From Torreya grandis (lineage: Eukaryota > Streptophyta > Pinopsida > Cupressales > Taxaceae), in assembly GCA_037957365.1 (NCBI GenBank), contig JARHVA010003263.1, positions 1,800,501 through 1,864,500 on the forward strand: a stretch of DNA of 64,000 nt, given 5' to 3'. This document shows, one piece after another, positions 34,640 through 47,220 of the stretch (its first letter is position 1; every line of letters starts with the position of its first letter). Both the position numbers and the translations under genes were made by a program. The notes beneath the pieces were generated by a model, which searched no databases, was not told the DNA's origin, and saw only the letters and a program-made list of their open reading frames with translations.

Positions 34640-35900
34640 TGAATTAATAGTGCACCTCTACCTAAATTCGTTAACATGAATCCATATTTACAAGTCACTC
34701 TTGTTGACTTTGATGATGATGAGAAAAATGAATTTAAAAACACTTACAACACCACTAAGTTACCTCTTTATATTTTTTATTGGTTTCCTCATTATTTATT
34801 CCACATGATCACCATCCCTCTAATTTATGAACTCACTGAGATCCCTCCTCCATGTAATACATGTTAAGATTCTTACACAAAAGATAACTTGACATGTAAT
34901 GAATATGGAGTGGTAATATTATTTCAAGATCCCTTAGCAATGTCACCCCAAAAATTTAGTGATCTAGGTACATCCACTTCTAATTTTCCCTTAGAGATAA
35001 ATGCATCCACTATTTCCCACACCTATGATGACAACTATATCACGACTCAAGTTTAATAATGAGACTTGGACATATAACACTATCAACAAACATTAGCCAA
35101 AATACAAGCCTTCACTCATGATGTCCATGTAATTTATATATCAAGTGATAGTGAATCATAAAATAAAGGTCATGTATCTCCATTTAATCCTCCACTTCTA
35201 GATAACCCATAGGTAGTTAAACATATCTCATCTCTAGAAAATTCAAAAAACTTCTGAACCATCTATATCTTCTACACCGCCAATCAATCTACCAAATTTA
35301 TTTCCTTCTAATGATCCTATAGATACCACTAAATCTACTCACCTCAATTCAAATCAACCTCCATCTAAAACACCAACTAACCCACCTATTACCAATCTGG
35401 TTGAATTCACTCAACTGTAACCTACAATCCCAACCACACCTGAAATTACCTTAGATGTTAAATCCATATATGTATGAAAAATACATTCTAAATATGATCA
35501 TGATGATAATAAAATTATGGAGCTAAAATTTGATGTGGATTACTATGGACCCTTACCCATTCTCCCTAGTGATGAAGCCATACTTGAGTTACTGCATGCT
35601 GAACCTTAGCTTCCATAACAACATTATAAACTTGGAAAATTCAAACAAAAATATCCTTAGTTTAATAATACCATTTCTAGCATGGATCCTAAAATAAATC
35701 CTATCTCTTCTCTTCCGCATAATATAAATCATTTCTAAGATGGAAATGTTATTCTCATTGAAGAAATAAAAATAATGGAATATGGTACACCATCATGTCC
35801 TAAAACCATCACTATCTCTAAATAACTGATGCCAACAAATCATGATAACTTTAGATTATTCTTAAATAAGTATTATGTAACCTTTACCTGTTGATATGAA
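34640..35900 (+). pseudogene. Tat B protease-RT linker
   Basis: Protein-like in outline and strongly matched by Tat C. Landmarks are FVNMNPYLQVTLVDFDDDEK and KNTYNTTKLPLYIF (34665-34770), CNEYGVVILFQDP, and YYGPLPILPSDEAILELL (about 35543-35600). Frames are broken by stops. It carries no catalytic motif and its role in the polyprotein is unknown. Conservation between two copies shows it was once translated sequence. Confidence 0.6.
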
Positions 35901-35999
35901 GATATGCTAGGTATTAATTCTAGTATCCTTATACATAATATCATCACCTACATAGATGCAAAATACATTAGATAAAAACAACAAAAAAATCCACCTTAT

Positions 36000-36640
36000 G
36001 TCATAGAGAAATTATTAAAATTTTAGATGATAAGTTTATCAAACATATTAATTATTATGAATGGGTATCAAACATTGTTCCCATTCGTAAAAACATCACC
36101 ATGGTCATTCATATATGCATTAATTTTTGCAATCTTAACCACACATGTCTAAAAGATAACTTCCCATTACCTTTAATAGATACCATCATAGATTCTACTA
36201 CTAGATATGAAATTTTTTCACTTATGGATGGTTTTTAAATCTATAATCAAATTCCCATATCCCCTAAAGACCAATACAAAATAACATTTAATATGGAGTG
36301 GGGCACCTATTGCTACATAAAAATTGCTTTTGGTCTTAAAAATGTTAGAGCCACCTATCAATGTGCATTGACTCACATTTTCCATGATATTATACATAAA
36401 ATAGTGGAAACCTATGTTGATGACCTCATTGCCAAATCTAAAAGTCGTACAACATACCTCATTGATCTAGTTATCATTTTTTATCAACTAATAAAATAAA
36501 AAGTTAGCCTTAACCCATACAAATGTGTATTTAGAGTCACTTCTAGTAAAATTTTAGATTTCCTAGTTTCTCTTTGAGGCATTAACATAAATATAGACAA
36601 AATAAATGCTATAATCGACATGTTTATCCCTCACTCCATT
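36000..36640 (+). pseudogene. pol: Tat B reverse transcriptase
   Basis: Blocks in order are FIKHINYYEWVSNIVPIRK, VIHICINFCNLNHTCLKDNF with PLPLID, SLMDGF (stop) IYNQIPI, then an open stretch from 36293 with YIKIAFGLKNVRATYQCA, FHDIIHKIVETYVDDLIAK and, after a stop, PYKCVFRVTS. The catalytic YVDD is at 36413-36424. All standard gypsy RT blocks are present and in order. The copy is interrupted by at least three stops. Confidence 0.88.
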
Positions 36641-36669
36641 ATAGACATATGCACTTACCTTAGAAATTT

Positions 36670-37160
36670 TGGGGCAATATGACGATTTATCCCAAAAATG
36701 GCTACTATATCTACTCTATCAATTCCCTTCTAAAAAAATATGATGATCTAGAATGGATATATTCATGCCAACAATATTTTGATAAAATGAAATCATCTTT
36801 GTTCTATCCTCCCACTCTTGGATCACCTTCCAATGACCATCCCTTAATCTTATACACCTCTTCTACCCCCATATTAGTTGGGTAAATGCTTTCCCAAAAA
36901 GACGATACTAGTATAGATTATGTTATTTACTACATTATTCAAAGTCTCATTGATTATTAAAAATTGTATACTAAAGTAGAATGTGATTGCCTTACTATCT
37001 ATTTCATAGCTAAAAAGCTCTATCACTATATGATTTATCAAACTAGTTATGTCATTGTCCACTCCAATCCACTTCATCACTTCTTCTCCAAAGTATTTTT
37101 ACCTAAATATAGAATTCATAAATGGATGGTCCACTTGATGGAATTTTATCTTTGAATTGT
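36670..37160 (+). pseudogene. pol: Tat B RNase H (first)
   Basis: Two open stretches, 36679-36885 and 36964-37155, cover the domain. Readable blocks are LEWIYSCQQYFDKMKSSL, HPLILYTSSTPILVG (where catalytic Asp is usually found in 'Y-x-D-x-S', now Thr/Ser), LYTKVECDCLTIYFIAKKL with catalytic Glu kept, and HYMIYQTSYVIVHSNPLHHF. This is the RNase H attached to gypsy RT. The missing Asp and stops mean it is inactive. Confidence 0.78.
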
Positions 37161-37419
37161 CACACAAAAAAATATCAATGGGAAAGTCATCGTTGACTAA
37201 CTTGTGGTAGCACCTATACTAGTTATGAATCACCTTCAAGATAATATCCTTGACAACAACATTATTCATATCAAACATACTAACTAGGATATATATTTTA
37301 AATATTATTTACATAATTTAATTACTAATTTAGAAGTGAATAATCAAGAAGATACAAATATCATTATTGATACTACCCAATCCAAAGTAGTTATCGAAGA
37401 ACTCCTTGAAGTTACCATT

Positions 37420-37840
37420 GATTTACATGAAGACACCTAGACCCTTCACTTTGATGGTGCTAAATGCCTTCAATGAGTAGGCACAAGTTGTATTCTAATG
37501 AACCACATGGTAAGATCATCCATTTGTCATTCATAGTAACCTTTGATGTCACTAATAACATGGTTGAATATGAATCTCTAATATTAAGCATCAAATCTAC
37601 ACTCAACTTAGATATCCCATATCTACATGCTTTGGGTGACTCACAACTTATCTGCCACTAAGTCAATGATGATTATCAATGTAAAATAAAAAATATATTT
37701 ACATAGAATAAAATAGGTACCACACTTGCCAAAGAGTTTGTTTCTTTTACTATTGATCCCATTCCAAGAAATCAAAATTCTATAGCTGATTATCTTACTT
37801 ATTCAACATCTCTATTTCATCCTCATCAAGTATGTAATAA
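37420..37840 (+). pseudogene. Tat B second RNase H (archaeal type, aRNH)
   Basis: After ELLEVTIDLHEDT and a stop, the sequence reads TLHFDGAKCLQ (37440-37472), then in the next frame GTSCILMNHMV / HGKIIHLSFIV, NNMVEYESLILSIKSTLNL, HALGDSQLICHQ-like text with GDSQL intact, and NQNSIADYLTY. The FDGA, NNMVEY, GDSQL and final IAD blocks define the extra RNase H of Tat elements. Two frameshifts and a stop are evident. Confidence 0.82.
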
Positions 37841-38089
37841 TTCCCCATTTATTATTCAAATAAGAAAATCACCTTCTTCTATCCAACCAAATAATTCATT
37901 CTTTTCTCACATTTAAGGCTATCACTATTTGAAAAATCCCTTAGTACAAAAACATAATCCAATTAATTAAACATCAAACCTACTCTCCAAACATAAATTC
38001 TCATAAAAAGACTAGAATATGTAAACAAGCCTTTAAGTATGTCTTTTAGTATAACACACTTTATTATCATAATGTATAAGGTACCCTGA

Positions 38090-39120
38090 TTTGTTATGTG
38101 ATGTAATAAGATGTTATTTTTATCTTCAAATAAGCACATGGGATATTTGTGGTGGTTATTGTAGCATACATGCTACATCATATAACAGCTTATTTATGGG
38201 TTACTTTTGGCTTACTTTAGATAAGGATGCTATTGATTTTTATAAAAGGTGTTATCCTCTCCAACTTCAAGATGACCTAATCCACTCACTACCAACTAAG
38301 CTCAAAATAATGGAGTGTCATTATCCATTCTCTATGTGGGGATTAGATCTCATTGGTAAATTACCTTAGTCATAAGATGGTCATGTTTTTATCATTATTT
38401 TTGCTAAATTTTTTATCAAATGAGTAGAATCCATACCTCTTCTCAATGTCACAGGAATGACTATTTATAAATTTCTCTTTAACCAAACCATTTTTTACTT
38501 TGGATTTCCCCATACTATCATCTTTGATTATGGTGGTAATTTCAAAAATAAGGACATGAAATAGTTATGTTCTAAATTTAAAATTTCCCATAAATTTTCC
38601 ACTCCTTACCATCCACAATGTAATGGCCAATCTAAAGCCACTAAAAAAATTCTTTAAAAAAACCATTCAATAAACTCTCACTAATTGGCATCTTTATTTA
38701 TATCTCTCACTTTGGGACTACTATACTAGCATACATACTACCACTACAACAACACCATTATCACTAGTATATGGTTTTGAATTCATCTTACCATTAGAAG
38801 TGGAATTCTCATATTTATGTATATCTATTCATGGTATCATTCTTGATGAATAATTATTGAAAACCCATCTTCATGACTTAGATCTCCTTGATGAACACTA
38901 TCTAACTAATTTCCAACATAACCATCAATACAAGGATTGTATTTCCAAATAACACAATAAAAAGGTAAATATACATATTTAATGTTGATGATCTAGTCCT
39001 CAAATTATACTACACCCATGACAAAGAAGGAAAATATGCCCAAAAATGGTGGGATCTTTATTTAGTGAAAGATATTCTTGATCCTAGTACTTATTATTCA
39101 TAAACTAATGAAGGCCATGT
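38090..39120 (+). pseudogene. pol: Tat B integrase
   Basis: A 92-codon open stretch (38091-38369) covers the H2C2 zinc region (WDICGGYCSIHATSYNSL, GYFWLTLDKDAIDFYKRC, second Cys of the last pair lost) and the start of the core (PFSMWGLDLIGKLP). Further blocks are VESIPLLNVTGM, TIIFDYGGNFKN with Asp kept, and PYHPQCNGQSKATKKIL, in which the catalytic Glu has become Lys. The C-terminal part (TPLSLVYGFEFILPLEVEF) continues to about 39100 through several frame changes. Confidence 0.85.
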
Positions 39121-39693
39121 TTTCAAATAACCCACCAATGCATAATATTTGAATATATATTTCTCTTAAATATCTCCCTTCTTTTTCATAATTCTATTTA
39201 CTATCCTACTAACACTTGTTATAGGACTTTTTTCAATGTTCTCACCTTTTTAACAATCTATCTTATACACAAAGCTCAGTCCCTTCCTTTGGTCTTTTGG
39301 TTTCTTTAATTTGTGAGTTGAATTGTAATACCGTGGATAACACCCATTTTTCCTCATGAATACATTTTTATTTCATACATTGATTTTTCATACTTTTTTT
39401 TATTTTTATTCATAAGTTTGTTATTTTACAAAGCTTTTTCATTTTATTCTTTCTTTTGTGAGTTGTATTGTAAGACCATGGATAGGACTAGGCATTCCTC
39501 ACAAATACCATTTTCCCCTTTATACATCCACTTGAGTTTTTATTTTATGAGTTGCAGTGTAAGACCATGGATAAGACCATGCTCTCCTCATAAAAATAAA
39601 CATTTCATTTCAAACCTTTTTACCAAACTGAGTGTTATTTTTTTAGAATGTTAAGAAATGGTTACATTTTTGTGATTTATATGAACATGGGAT

Positions 39694-39710
39694 TGTAATA
39701 GGGGAGATTA
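39694..39710 (+). promoter_or_regulatory. Candidate polypurine tract of Tat B
   Basis: The run 'aataggggagattaa' sits about 580 bases past the integrase end and just before a likely LTR start (tgtgttagtg at about 39713). In retrotransposons such a purine run primes plus-strand DNA synthesis directly upstream of the 3' LTR. Confidence 0.45.
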
Positions 39711-39712
39711 AT

Positions 39713-40830
39713 ATTGTGTTAGTGAATAAAACAAATCAATCAAAAACACACTAAACTAACACCCTAAGCCAATCTCAAAGGAAGAGCTTAGTTAAGAAGA
39801 TTAAAATGGAAAACAAAACTAAAACATGAAAGAAAGACCTTTCTTCACCTTCCTTGGATGCTCTAAAATGCTTGTTGTAGTGGCTTTCTCAGTTTTTGCT
39901 CATGAAGTCTGCATCAATGAAGTGTGGCTACCTCCATCTCTCCTTGGCACTATGTTTGGATTTGGCTTGGCTTGGCTTGGCTCAATAATTTGACATTATA
40001 ACACTAAGATGCAATGATTTTGAATGCATTTGGGAATTATAAGTTTGGAATAAAAGAGCTCAAAATTTAATAGGCAAGGTCTCTTATTTATAGATTTTTA
40101 GAATGGTTTAGAATCAACCTGAACCATCCATCTCAAGATGAAGATGTGTGGCTAAGGATTAATTTAATTATATAATTAAAATTCAAAAATAGGCTCATCA
40201 ATATTTGGGATAGAGGGGAATTAACTAGGCATGGAGGGTCTTAATAAGGCATGGGAGGCATTAATTTAGATAATTGTGGCATTTATGGCTTGTGGATGCC
40301 ACCCCATAGGATGATGTCATTTGATGATGCAGTTAATGACAATCAATTTATAAAAATAAATATTCAAAAAGTTCGATGGAAAATTAATTTAAGCTCTTGA
40401 TTTGGCTTAATTAGCCTTAAACATGATTAGTCAACTTTGATATAAAAACCTCGGCAATTTGTGCACAAATTAATCAAATTTGTCAAAATGTCATATTACT
40501 GGATAAAAAATTGACTAGATTGAAATTGGAAGCTAATGTTAGATGTTTTGGAATCGTTATCCCATTTTGGAAGTTGTCAATTCAAAATAACAAAGGCACA
40601 TATCCTATACAAGAAATTTGATAAAAAAAGAGCAATCTAGAGCACCCAAATGTAAAATTGGCATTTTGACTCATTTAATGACACCCTAGCCAAAGTGGGC
40701 ACTTGAATATATCGATTTCAACTCATTTAATGTGTTTTATTGTTTCTAGGCCAAATTGTGCATTTTGGTAGAAATTATTCAAAACCCTGATTGATGGTCA
40801 TTAGTGGCTAGATTTAGGTGTCTATAATTT
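39713..40830 (+). repeat. Likely 3' LTR of Tat B (homologous at its end to 1-354)
   Basis: It begins TGTGTTAGTG after a purine run and ends near 'ggtgtctata', where similarity to the fragment at 1-354 stops. The shared part is 40510-40830. A TATA-like 'gatataaaaacc' lies at about 40438. A (TTGGC)n pentamer run lies at 39963-39982. No matching 5' LTR was found upstream of Tat B. The opposite orientation is possible, because a TATA-like CTATAAATAAGAG is also present on the minus strand at about 40092-40080. Confidence 0.5.
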
Positions 40831-40834
40831 CAAT

Positions 40835-43800
40835 AGTCTCAACTTTAGTTTTTTTTTTATAGATAAAACAAACTATGTTGGCATGTTTCCCTACACTTAC
40901 ATATATTCTTATGATAAGGAATCATACTTATTTGTCATTGTATCCCTTTCCACAATGTCATAATTTATGTAAATTAAAGTAATTAAAATTATTTCATGTT
41001 CTCTTTCCCTTAATTTCCCTTCCTTTCATTCCATTTTATATAAAAAAAATGTCAAATTAAAGATAAAACTTATATTTAACATGAATAAACTAGACTTTTA
41101 GAAACCATTCTCTCTAATTCCTCTTGCTTAGTGTTATCACTCTAGAGTGCACCCTGCTTAAAGATGTGTAAAACACACTCTCTCTCCAACTAATACAATT
41201 GGAACTTATCAGAGTGTGGGTGAATTTGTATTGAGAATAACTTATAGATAGGACTGGTTCCCTTAATATTTATCTCTAAAAACTAAACCATTTTGATTTT
41301 TGGGGATGAAAAGGGAGAAAAAAAATGAAATGGGAAATCCTGTCTAAATGGGGTGATGCACCTAAATGATTGATATCTCTAAAATATTTTTGAAACTAAT
41401 TAATACACAAATATGAATCTTAAATAAAACTGTACATTCAATCCTTAACGTAATTGTTTCAAAAAAATGCATGAAAGAAGCTTGCGAAGAAAATTATATT
41501 CATAGCTCTTCAAATGACTTGTAGAGGATGAGATTTTCACAGTAGGTAAGGAAAGGGCCTAAAAAAAAGGAAATTATATGTCACTTATATTATGGTACAA
41601 AATCAATTACACTCTATTATAATCCAAAAAACATATGCCAAAAATCTTCTTTATTTGATAAATGATGTCAGTTACAATTTTTGCTCTACTTTAGGAATTC
41701 TACCAAAAATGGCTTCAAAAAGCCAATATATAAGTATAAAACATTAAATAAATTCAAAGTGCAATATAAAATAGAAGTATTAGTCTTATTTGAGTTAAAT
41801 TAAGACTAAAATCCTTTTAAAATATTAAATAAAGGCTTTAAAATCTTCTAATTCTTCAAAAATTGCATGTTCTTCATTTTAAGCATAAAATTGAGAAGTG
41901 GTGGGCCCATGTTGACTTGTCAACCTTATTTGCATAAAAATAATTCCATAAATTAGAATATAAATCCATATTTAAAGTTATTTAAAGTCTTTATCTTGCA
42001 TGAAAAGCATGGGAGATGCATGAAACTAATCAAACTAGTCAAATGAAGAGATTTAACCCTTAAGGAATAGTTAACTCAAATTGAGCTCAACTTGCATGAA
42101 TTTAAACTTGTAAATTGACTTGAAAATGAAATATCCACTTAAAAAATATATATTATATGTGGTAACTCAAAAATTAATTTATTTGATATATTTTAAATGC
42201 CATTCTTTACTTGCTTGATTGACCAATTAGGCCTATTAGGCCAATTAGGCCTAATAGCCTATCTTATGGCATTTGGAATCCAATAAAACTGAAATAATAA
42301 GACATGAGACTTGAAAAAAAAAAAAATTCACTTGAAAAACAATTATTTATCACCAAAATATTTTATTTTGATGAGAAAACAATTGTCATTCTGTCAACAG
42401 GGTTGACTAGGCCTATTTTGCTCCATTTTCCTGTAAATTGGTCATTTTGATTGAGCTAGTTGGGACATTTATGAGATGATTTATAAACAAAATAAATTTT
42501 TTATAATTGGTAAAAAAAACTTATGCTTTGATATCCGTTGATTATATTTCACTGAAGTGTTCTATAATTCATTTTACATGCTTTTTTCCACAAAAAATAT
42601 GATTTCTTCCATTATCCATACTTTTCCATGCATAAAATTGACATTTATGGAATCATCTCTAAGTTTACTTGGAATTTTAAAATATTTAATATTTATTAGA
42701 TATTATTTAATGACAATAAAATCATTTTTTTGTAAAACTAGTTTTTTGAGGGTTTAAGCAGCCTTTGAAGCTAAATTTTCAAAATGATAGCTCATGAAGT
42801 ACATACTTCCAAATTACAAAATATTTATATTAATTTATATCAAACTGACACCACTAAAAACCCTAAAAATATTGGGTTCCCATTCAAAATATATAAAAAG
42901 TTACCACATGGAGAAATCTGCTTCTAGGGTTTTAATTGCATTCTATGCTGCCTACACTCTTAATGATTGTTCATAAATAAAAACCACTAAAATGGTCTAT
43001 TTTTTTTAATTAATTATAACTAAATATGAGTACTCAAAACTTAATAAGAGTGTTCATCTAAAATCTACACGTGGTGAAAGATATGAGCATCTAAACAGGA
43101 GGCTAGGAAGGGTGTCTAGAACTAAAAAAATGAAAATTTTACCAAAATGAAAATAAATATTCATGGGGTCTATACCATACTATCAAAACACTCTGAAAGA
43201 AAATTTTGCTTGAAAATTAAAAAAACCCCTTTTTGACCTTTATGCCTATTTTATTTCAAAAGTTTGTATGAGCATGTTTTGACACTCTTTAAAGGTATGA
43301 TTATGATGTATAAATATCATTCCATACTTTTAAAACTTTTACCTAGACCTAGAAACTTTTGTGGCACTCTAGAATGATGCCTACTCCAATGGTGATCTCC
43401 AACAGACATGCTGAGGACTGTTACAAAATAGTAAGTATATCCACTTTTAAAATGGACATAATTTTTTTTATAAGGTTATCCAACTCATAATGACCTTGTA
43501 TACAAAATTTGAGGTCTTGAAACCACCTGCAGCTTCTAGAATGTTCAAATTTCTCTCAAAATTGATCCGTGTGCATGGATTGTCTGCATATTTAAACTTG
43601 ACAATGCTCTTTTGAAATGATAATGACCCATTTAAAATATATTTTTGACATTTTTTACCAAAATTAGTGATTTTAGGTCATAAATGATTGGTTTGACTAG
43701 CTACAAAGGGTTAATGACCAGTTTTAAGAAAGTTTCAAATGATAGGGGTAGTAATTTGCCCTTGAAAGGTCAAATTACTAACACTTAGCTACCAAGTCCA

Positions 43801-46490
43801 ATTTTTTCAAATTATATTCATCTTTAGCACTCATGTTTAGTTTTATGAATCCTTATGGATGAGGAATAAAAAATACCATCAAAAGTTAAAATCCAAATAA
43901 TTTAAAATAAAAGGTAATGATCAAAAGGAAATATAAAAATCTAAAAGTCAACATCACACCAAAAGGCATGATTCATAACACATCTCCTATATCCAATTGA
44001 ATCTTAAACTCTAGAGTTGTCCTCATAATGAATCTGAGGTCTATTAGGGTACAATAGGATAATAGATGGGGATATGATAATTCAAGATCATATATATTGC
44101 TACCTACTTTCTCACACAAGTACCCAATCTTTTTAGTAGATTGATAGATCTGAAATGGGTCCTAGGGAATGGGGGACATGTTATGGGAATGTATGACCAA
44201 TTTAATTTTCATGCATATAACATTCATGGGATGATTTTCATACTTCATTTGATAACCCAAGATTTGTGTGGTTAAGAGATGTTCTTCAAAGTCCTTAATG
44301 TCGAAAGTCCTCTTGTTTTAACAAACTTAATTTTAGTGCTTTGGTTTCAATAAATATTTCCTCTACCTTCATTTTCCCTACATCTCCCCCACCACCCATT
44401 TCATCCCACCCCTTGACAATAAAGTTTGATTCTAAATATATTTCCACACTTTTATATTCCCTCTTCTTCACATCTTAAAACATGCTAGCACTATTTTATT
44501 TTGGTTTTATCTATCTCTAAAACAAAACAATATGCTTAAATGACTATGACTATGGATTACTTTCCTTACACCATTGCTTTACATTTCTAAAATTACTTTA
44601 GTCATTTGAAAAAATTTCATCTTTATTTTTTTTGGATAATTGCATCCATTTATATATTTCATTGCTTTTTCCATTGTTGAGTAAATTTTTATTGTCACTT
44701 CTCACTCACCAATGTTATTTCCCCTTTCATGTACTTTTTCCATTCATGATTAAGGATTATTAATACTCACTCTTCAATATTGTTTTACCATTTTGTTCTC
44801 ATTTTTTATTAAGTAAGGAGTGTTACTACTTTCACATTAATGTTATATTTTCATTTTTCATGTATCCTAAGTTTGATTTGGTTTGTAACCCTTCTTACCT
44901 AAGGCAATTTTCATTGATTTTTTTGGTCATTTAATAGCCTTGGAAATTTAGTTACCTGATTTAATCTAAATTTTTGCTTGATGATTTGGTCCTAACTTAT
45001 TATTTATAACCCTAGCTTACCAAATTTATAAATACATCATGCCTACACATTTTAGTTATCTTGACTTTCCTGCATTTGTTTGTTTTTACTCTTTAGTTTT
45101 TTATCCTTAGGGTTTATCCAAAGTAGTCTCTATGCCTTCCACAGTCAAAAATACAAACACAACAAACAACCATTTAGAGATAAAGGTAAGTCAAGGTACA
45201 CATATATTACTTATATATTTTAGTTATTTTCATTTCAGTCATTTACTTTTAGTTATTTTATGCTTTAAAATACTTCAAGATATTTAACTCAAAATTATGT
45301 GTTGTTATGTTCTTTTCCCCAAGTACCATCTTGTATTACAACTACATAACATGTGATGAGATTAGAGTGGGGCATATGTATATACATTATTGATGTGTTC
45401 TCTCTTGCAATAACCCATCAAAACTCAATCTCTCTAAGTGCAATCCTTAAAGGGTGCATTGAGAAAGGGTTGGGTAGATGATTGGTGACTCACAAGATAG
45501 TTAGTCCATATACCACCACTTAAAGCCAACATAAACCTCTTTTATAAATTTCCCTAATCTTTAACACCTCCCGTACACACTCTCCTAAGTGACTGACCAC
45601 CTCAAATAACCCCTAACTAATCCAAAACCTCTTTTTTCACCCACTAAACACATTTAAATGGGCCAAACCTATTCTTATAAATGAGCACATTATGGACTAA
45701 GCTGACCCTACTGACTTAGCCTAAAACCTAGCTAATTTATTTCTCAAAGAACTAGGTCGATTAGGATGACTATGTCAGCTAAAATTTTAGAAGGATTTAG
45801 GGTTAGATCCATATATATAAACACATCCTTTTCACCATTTTCATGAGAGAGAGAGATAGAGATAATCACTCATTTGTGCTTCTTTATAATCTGTTCTTCC
45901 ACCATTCTAATTGAGGAGTCATTTGGAGAGAAGAATATTTTTTTGTGTAAAAGTATTGGATGCATAGGAAATTTTTTTTAGTATATATATAAGCTATCTT
46001 TGTAATCCTTATGGACCACAACAACTTCTTGAAAATCACCATTGGCCAAGGGAGAGATCGAACCTTGACAAGTTTGTCTTCAAGGTAAGTATTCTTAACT
46101 CATATTCTTCTATTTTAATAGATAGAATTAACATAAACAATGGATTTTGAATGTATTTCTCTCTCCATGCATTAGGGTTACCTTTACATTGACTATAGTA
46201 TATTTCTTCTTTACATGTTTACTTTTATGTTTATTATCCCCATTTGTGCCACATGCTTTGGTGAGCACTAGATTAGATTTACTTTTTCATTTTATTTCGT
46301 ATAAAACCATAGGACCTATCTAGGGTTATTATGTGGTATTGCTTGAATAGAGGCTTTGTAACCCTCTCTAATGATATTTTGAGGTAAGAGACCTGTTAGT
46401 TAGGTTTAATAGATCCATATTGGTCATGACCCTGATTGTCTAAATGTACCAACAAGTGGAAGGGCTAGTGTGATTTATCTTCTATGAGCT
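40835..46490. other. Gene-free stretch
   Basis: No protein domain is legible on either strand over about 5.6 kb. Points of note are a small cluster of nested direct and inverted 'aattaggcctattaggcc' units at 42222-42262, a TATA-like 'atatatataaac' at 45811-45823 followed by a (GA)n run at 45846-45860, and an 'aaggtaagt' splice-donor-like string at 46082. These resemble a promoter plus leader but no open frame follows. Prediction of a host gene is not supported. Confidence 0.5.
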
Positions 46491-46499
46491 AGGATTGAT

Positions 46500-46665
46500 T
46501 TATAAATTAGATTCACTTTCCCTTGTCATACATAAGTTCCTTACAGATAATAATTCATCTAAGAGAGGTGATGGTGTCATAATTAATTATAATAATTTCC
46601 TTGATAAGCATGAAATTTCCATCTATGAAATGATATGGATATCGAGGAAGCTTGTAAGTGGGATG
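46500..46665 (-). pseudogene. Tat C linker, downstream piece
   Basis: Continues the Tat C frame after the chromovirus: LPRYPYHFIDGNFMLIKEI then IIINYDT and a stop at about 46555. Tat B reads LPHNINHF, DGNVILIEEIKIMEYGT at the matching place. Similarity becomes faint past the stop (KELM) and is lost by about 46500. Confidence 0.78.
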
Positions 46666-47013
46666 TGTAATGAAATTACTTATATGATTTGAAAGAATAG
46701 AATAATATATCATCAAATTAATAATTGAATAAGCATATCCATTAAAAGAATTGGTGAAAGAGTATAATACTTGAATATTATGAATGATTACTTTGATTGG
46801 CAAACCTCCACAATAATAAAATAATAATAGAATTCATAATATTATGCTCTAAGACTAACTACTAAATCCTATATATAGTCTACTTATCCATTGTTATTCC
46901 ATAGGCTGACCTAATAAAAATCTAGAGAAATGTGATAACAATATAAAAGAGGTATGTATGCCACAAGTCAGCCACACATATCCCTAGACATGTCATATGA
47001 TAATTGGATATCA
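46666..47013 (-). repeat. Chromovirus 3' LTR
   Basis: On the plus strand it starts 'tgtaatgaaattact' and ends 'ggatatca'. It is preceded directly (minus-strand sense: after the internal region) by the polypurine tract and followed by the target duplication at 46661-46665. Paired with 51868-52215. Confidence 0.9.
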
Positions 47014-47028
47014 TGCCCCTCCCCTTGA
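47014..47028 (-). other. Chromovirus polypurine tract
   Basis: Plus strand 'tgcccctccccttgaa' reads on the minus strand as a purine run (TTCAAGGGGAGGGGCA) abutting the 3' LTR. It would prime second-strand DNA synthesis. Confidence 0.85.
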
Positions 47029-47059
47029 AACCAATTTTTTTTTCAACATTGATTCAACC

Positions 47060-47220
47060 TCAGGTCTTGCTACAAGAAAGATTCATCCTCCCATGTTGCA
47101 TAGTCTTCCATTTGATCAAATACTCATGAATTTCTATAGTATGCAATTGCTTAGTGTGCATTTCAAGGACCAGTTCAGGCTAAAAAATAACCCAACCTTC
47201 CTCATCTAATTTAGGCAACT
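47060..47220 (-). pseudogene. Chromovirus chromodomain (C-terminal)
   Basis: After integrase, the minus strand reads PKLDEEGWVIF, then PELVLEMHTKQLHTIEIHEY, LIKWK, and after a one-base frameshift DYATWEDESF. 'P-E-x-V-L', 'YLIKWK' and 'ATWED' are the hallmarks of the chromodomain that chromoviruses append to integrase. In the family it steers insertion towards methylated-histone chromatin. This domain, with its position, is the reason for the chromovirus assignment. Confidence 0.85.

Larger units (their letters stand above)
33780..39120 (+). mobile_element. Tat-lineage Ty3/gypsy retrotransposon relic (Tat B)
   Basis: On the plus strand the order is gag end, protease, linker, RT, RNase H, archaeal-type RNase H, integrase. 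This is the same clade-defining order as Tat A, but the proteins differ enough to be another family. It is much closer to Tat C (46.5-53.9 kb, minus strand). The gag capsid and 5' LTR are missing, so the element is truncated near 33780. Stops are frequent. A polypurine-like run and a likely 3' LTR follow at about 39700. Confidence 0.85.

Noticed and set aside
46495..46692. Plus-strand 65-codon open frame over 46495-46692
   Set aside because: Antisense to Tat C coding text and running into the chromovirus LTR.
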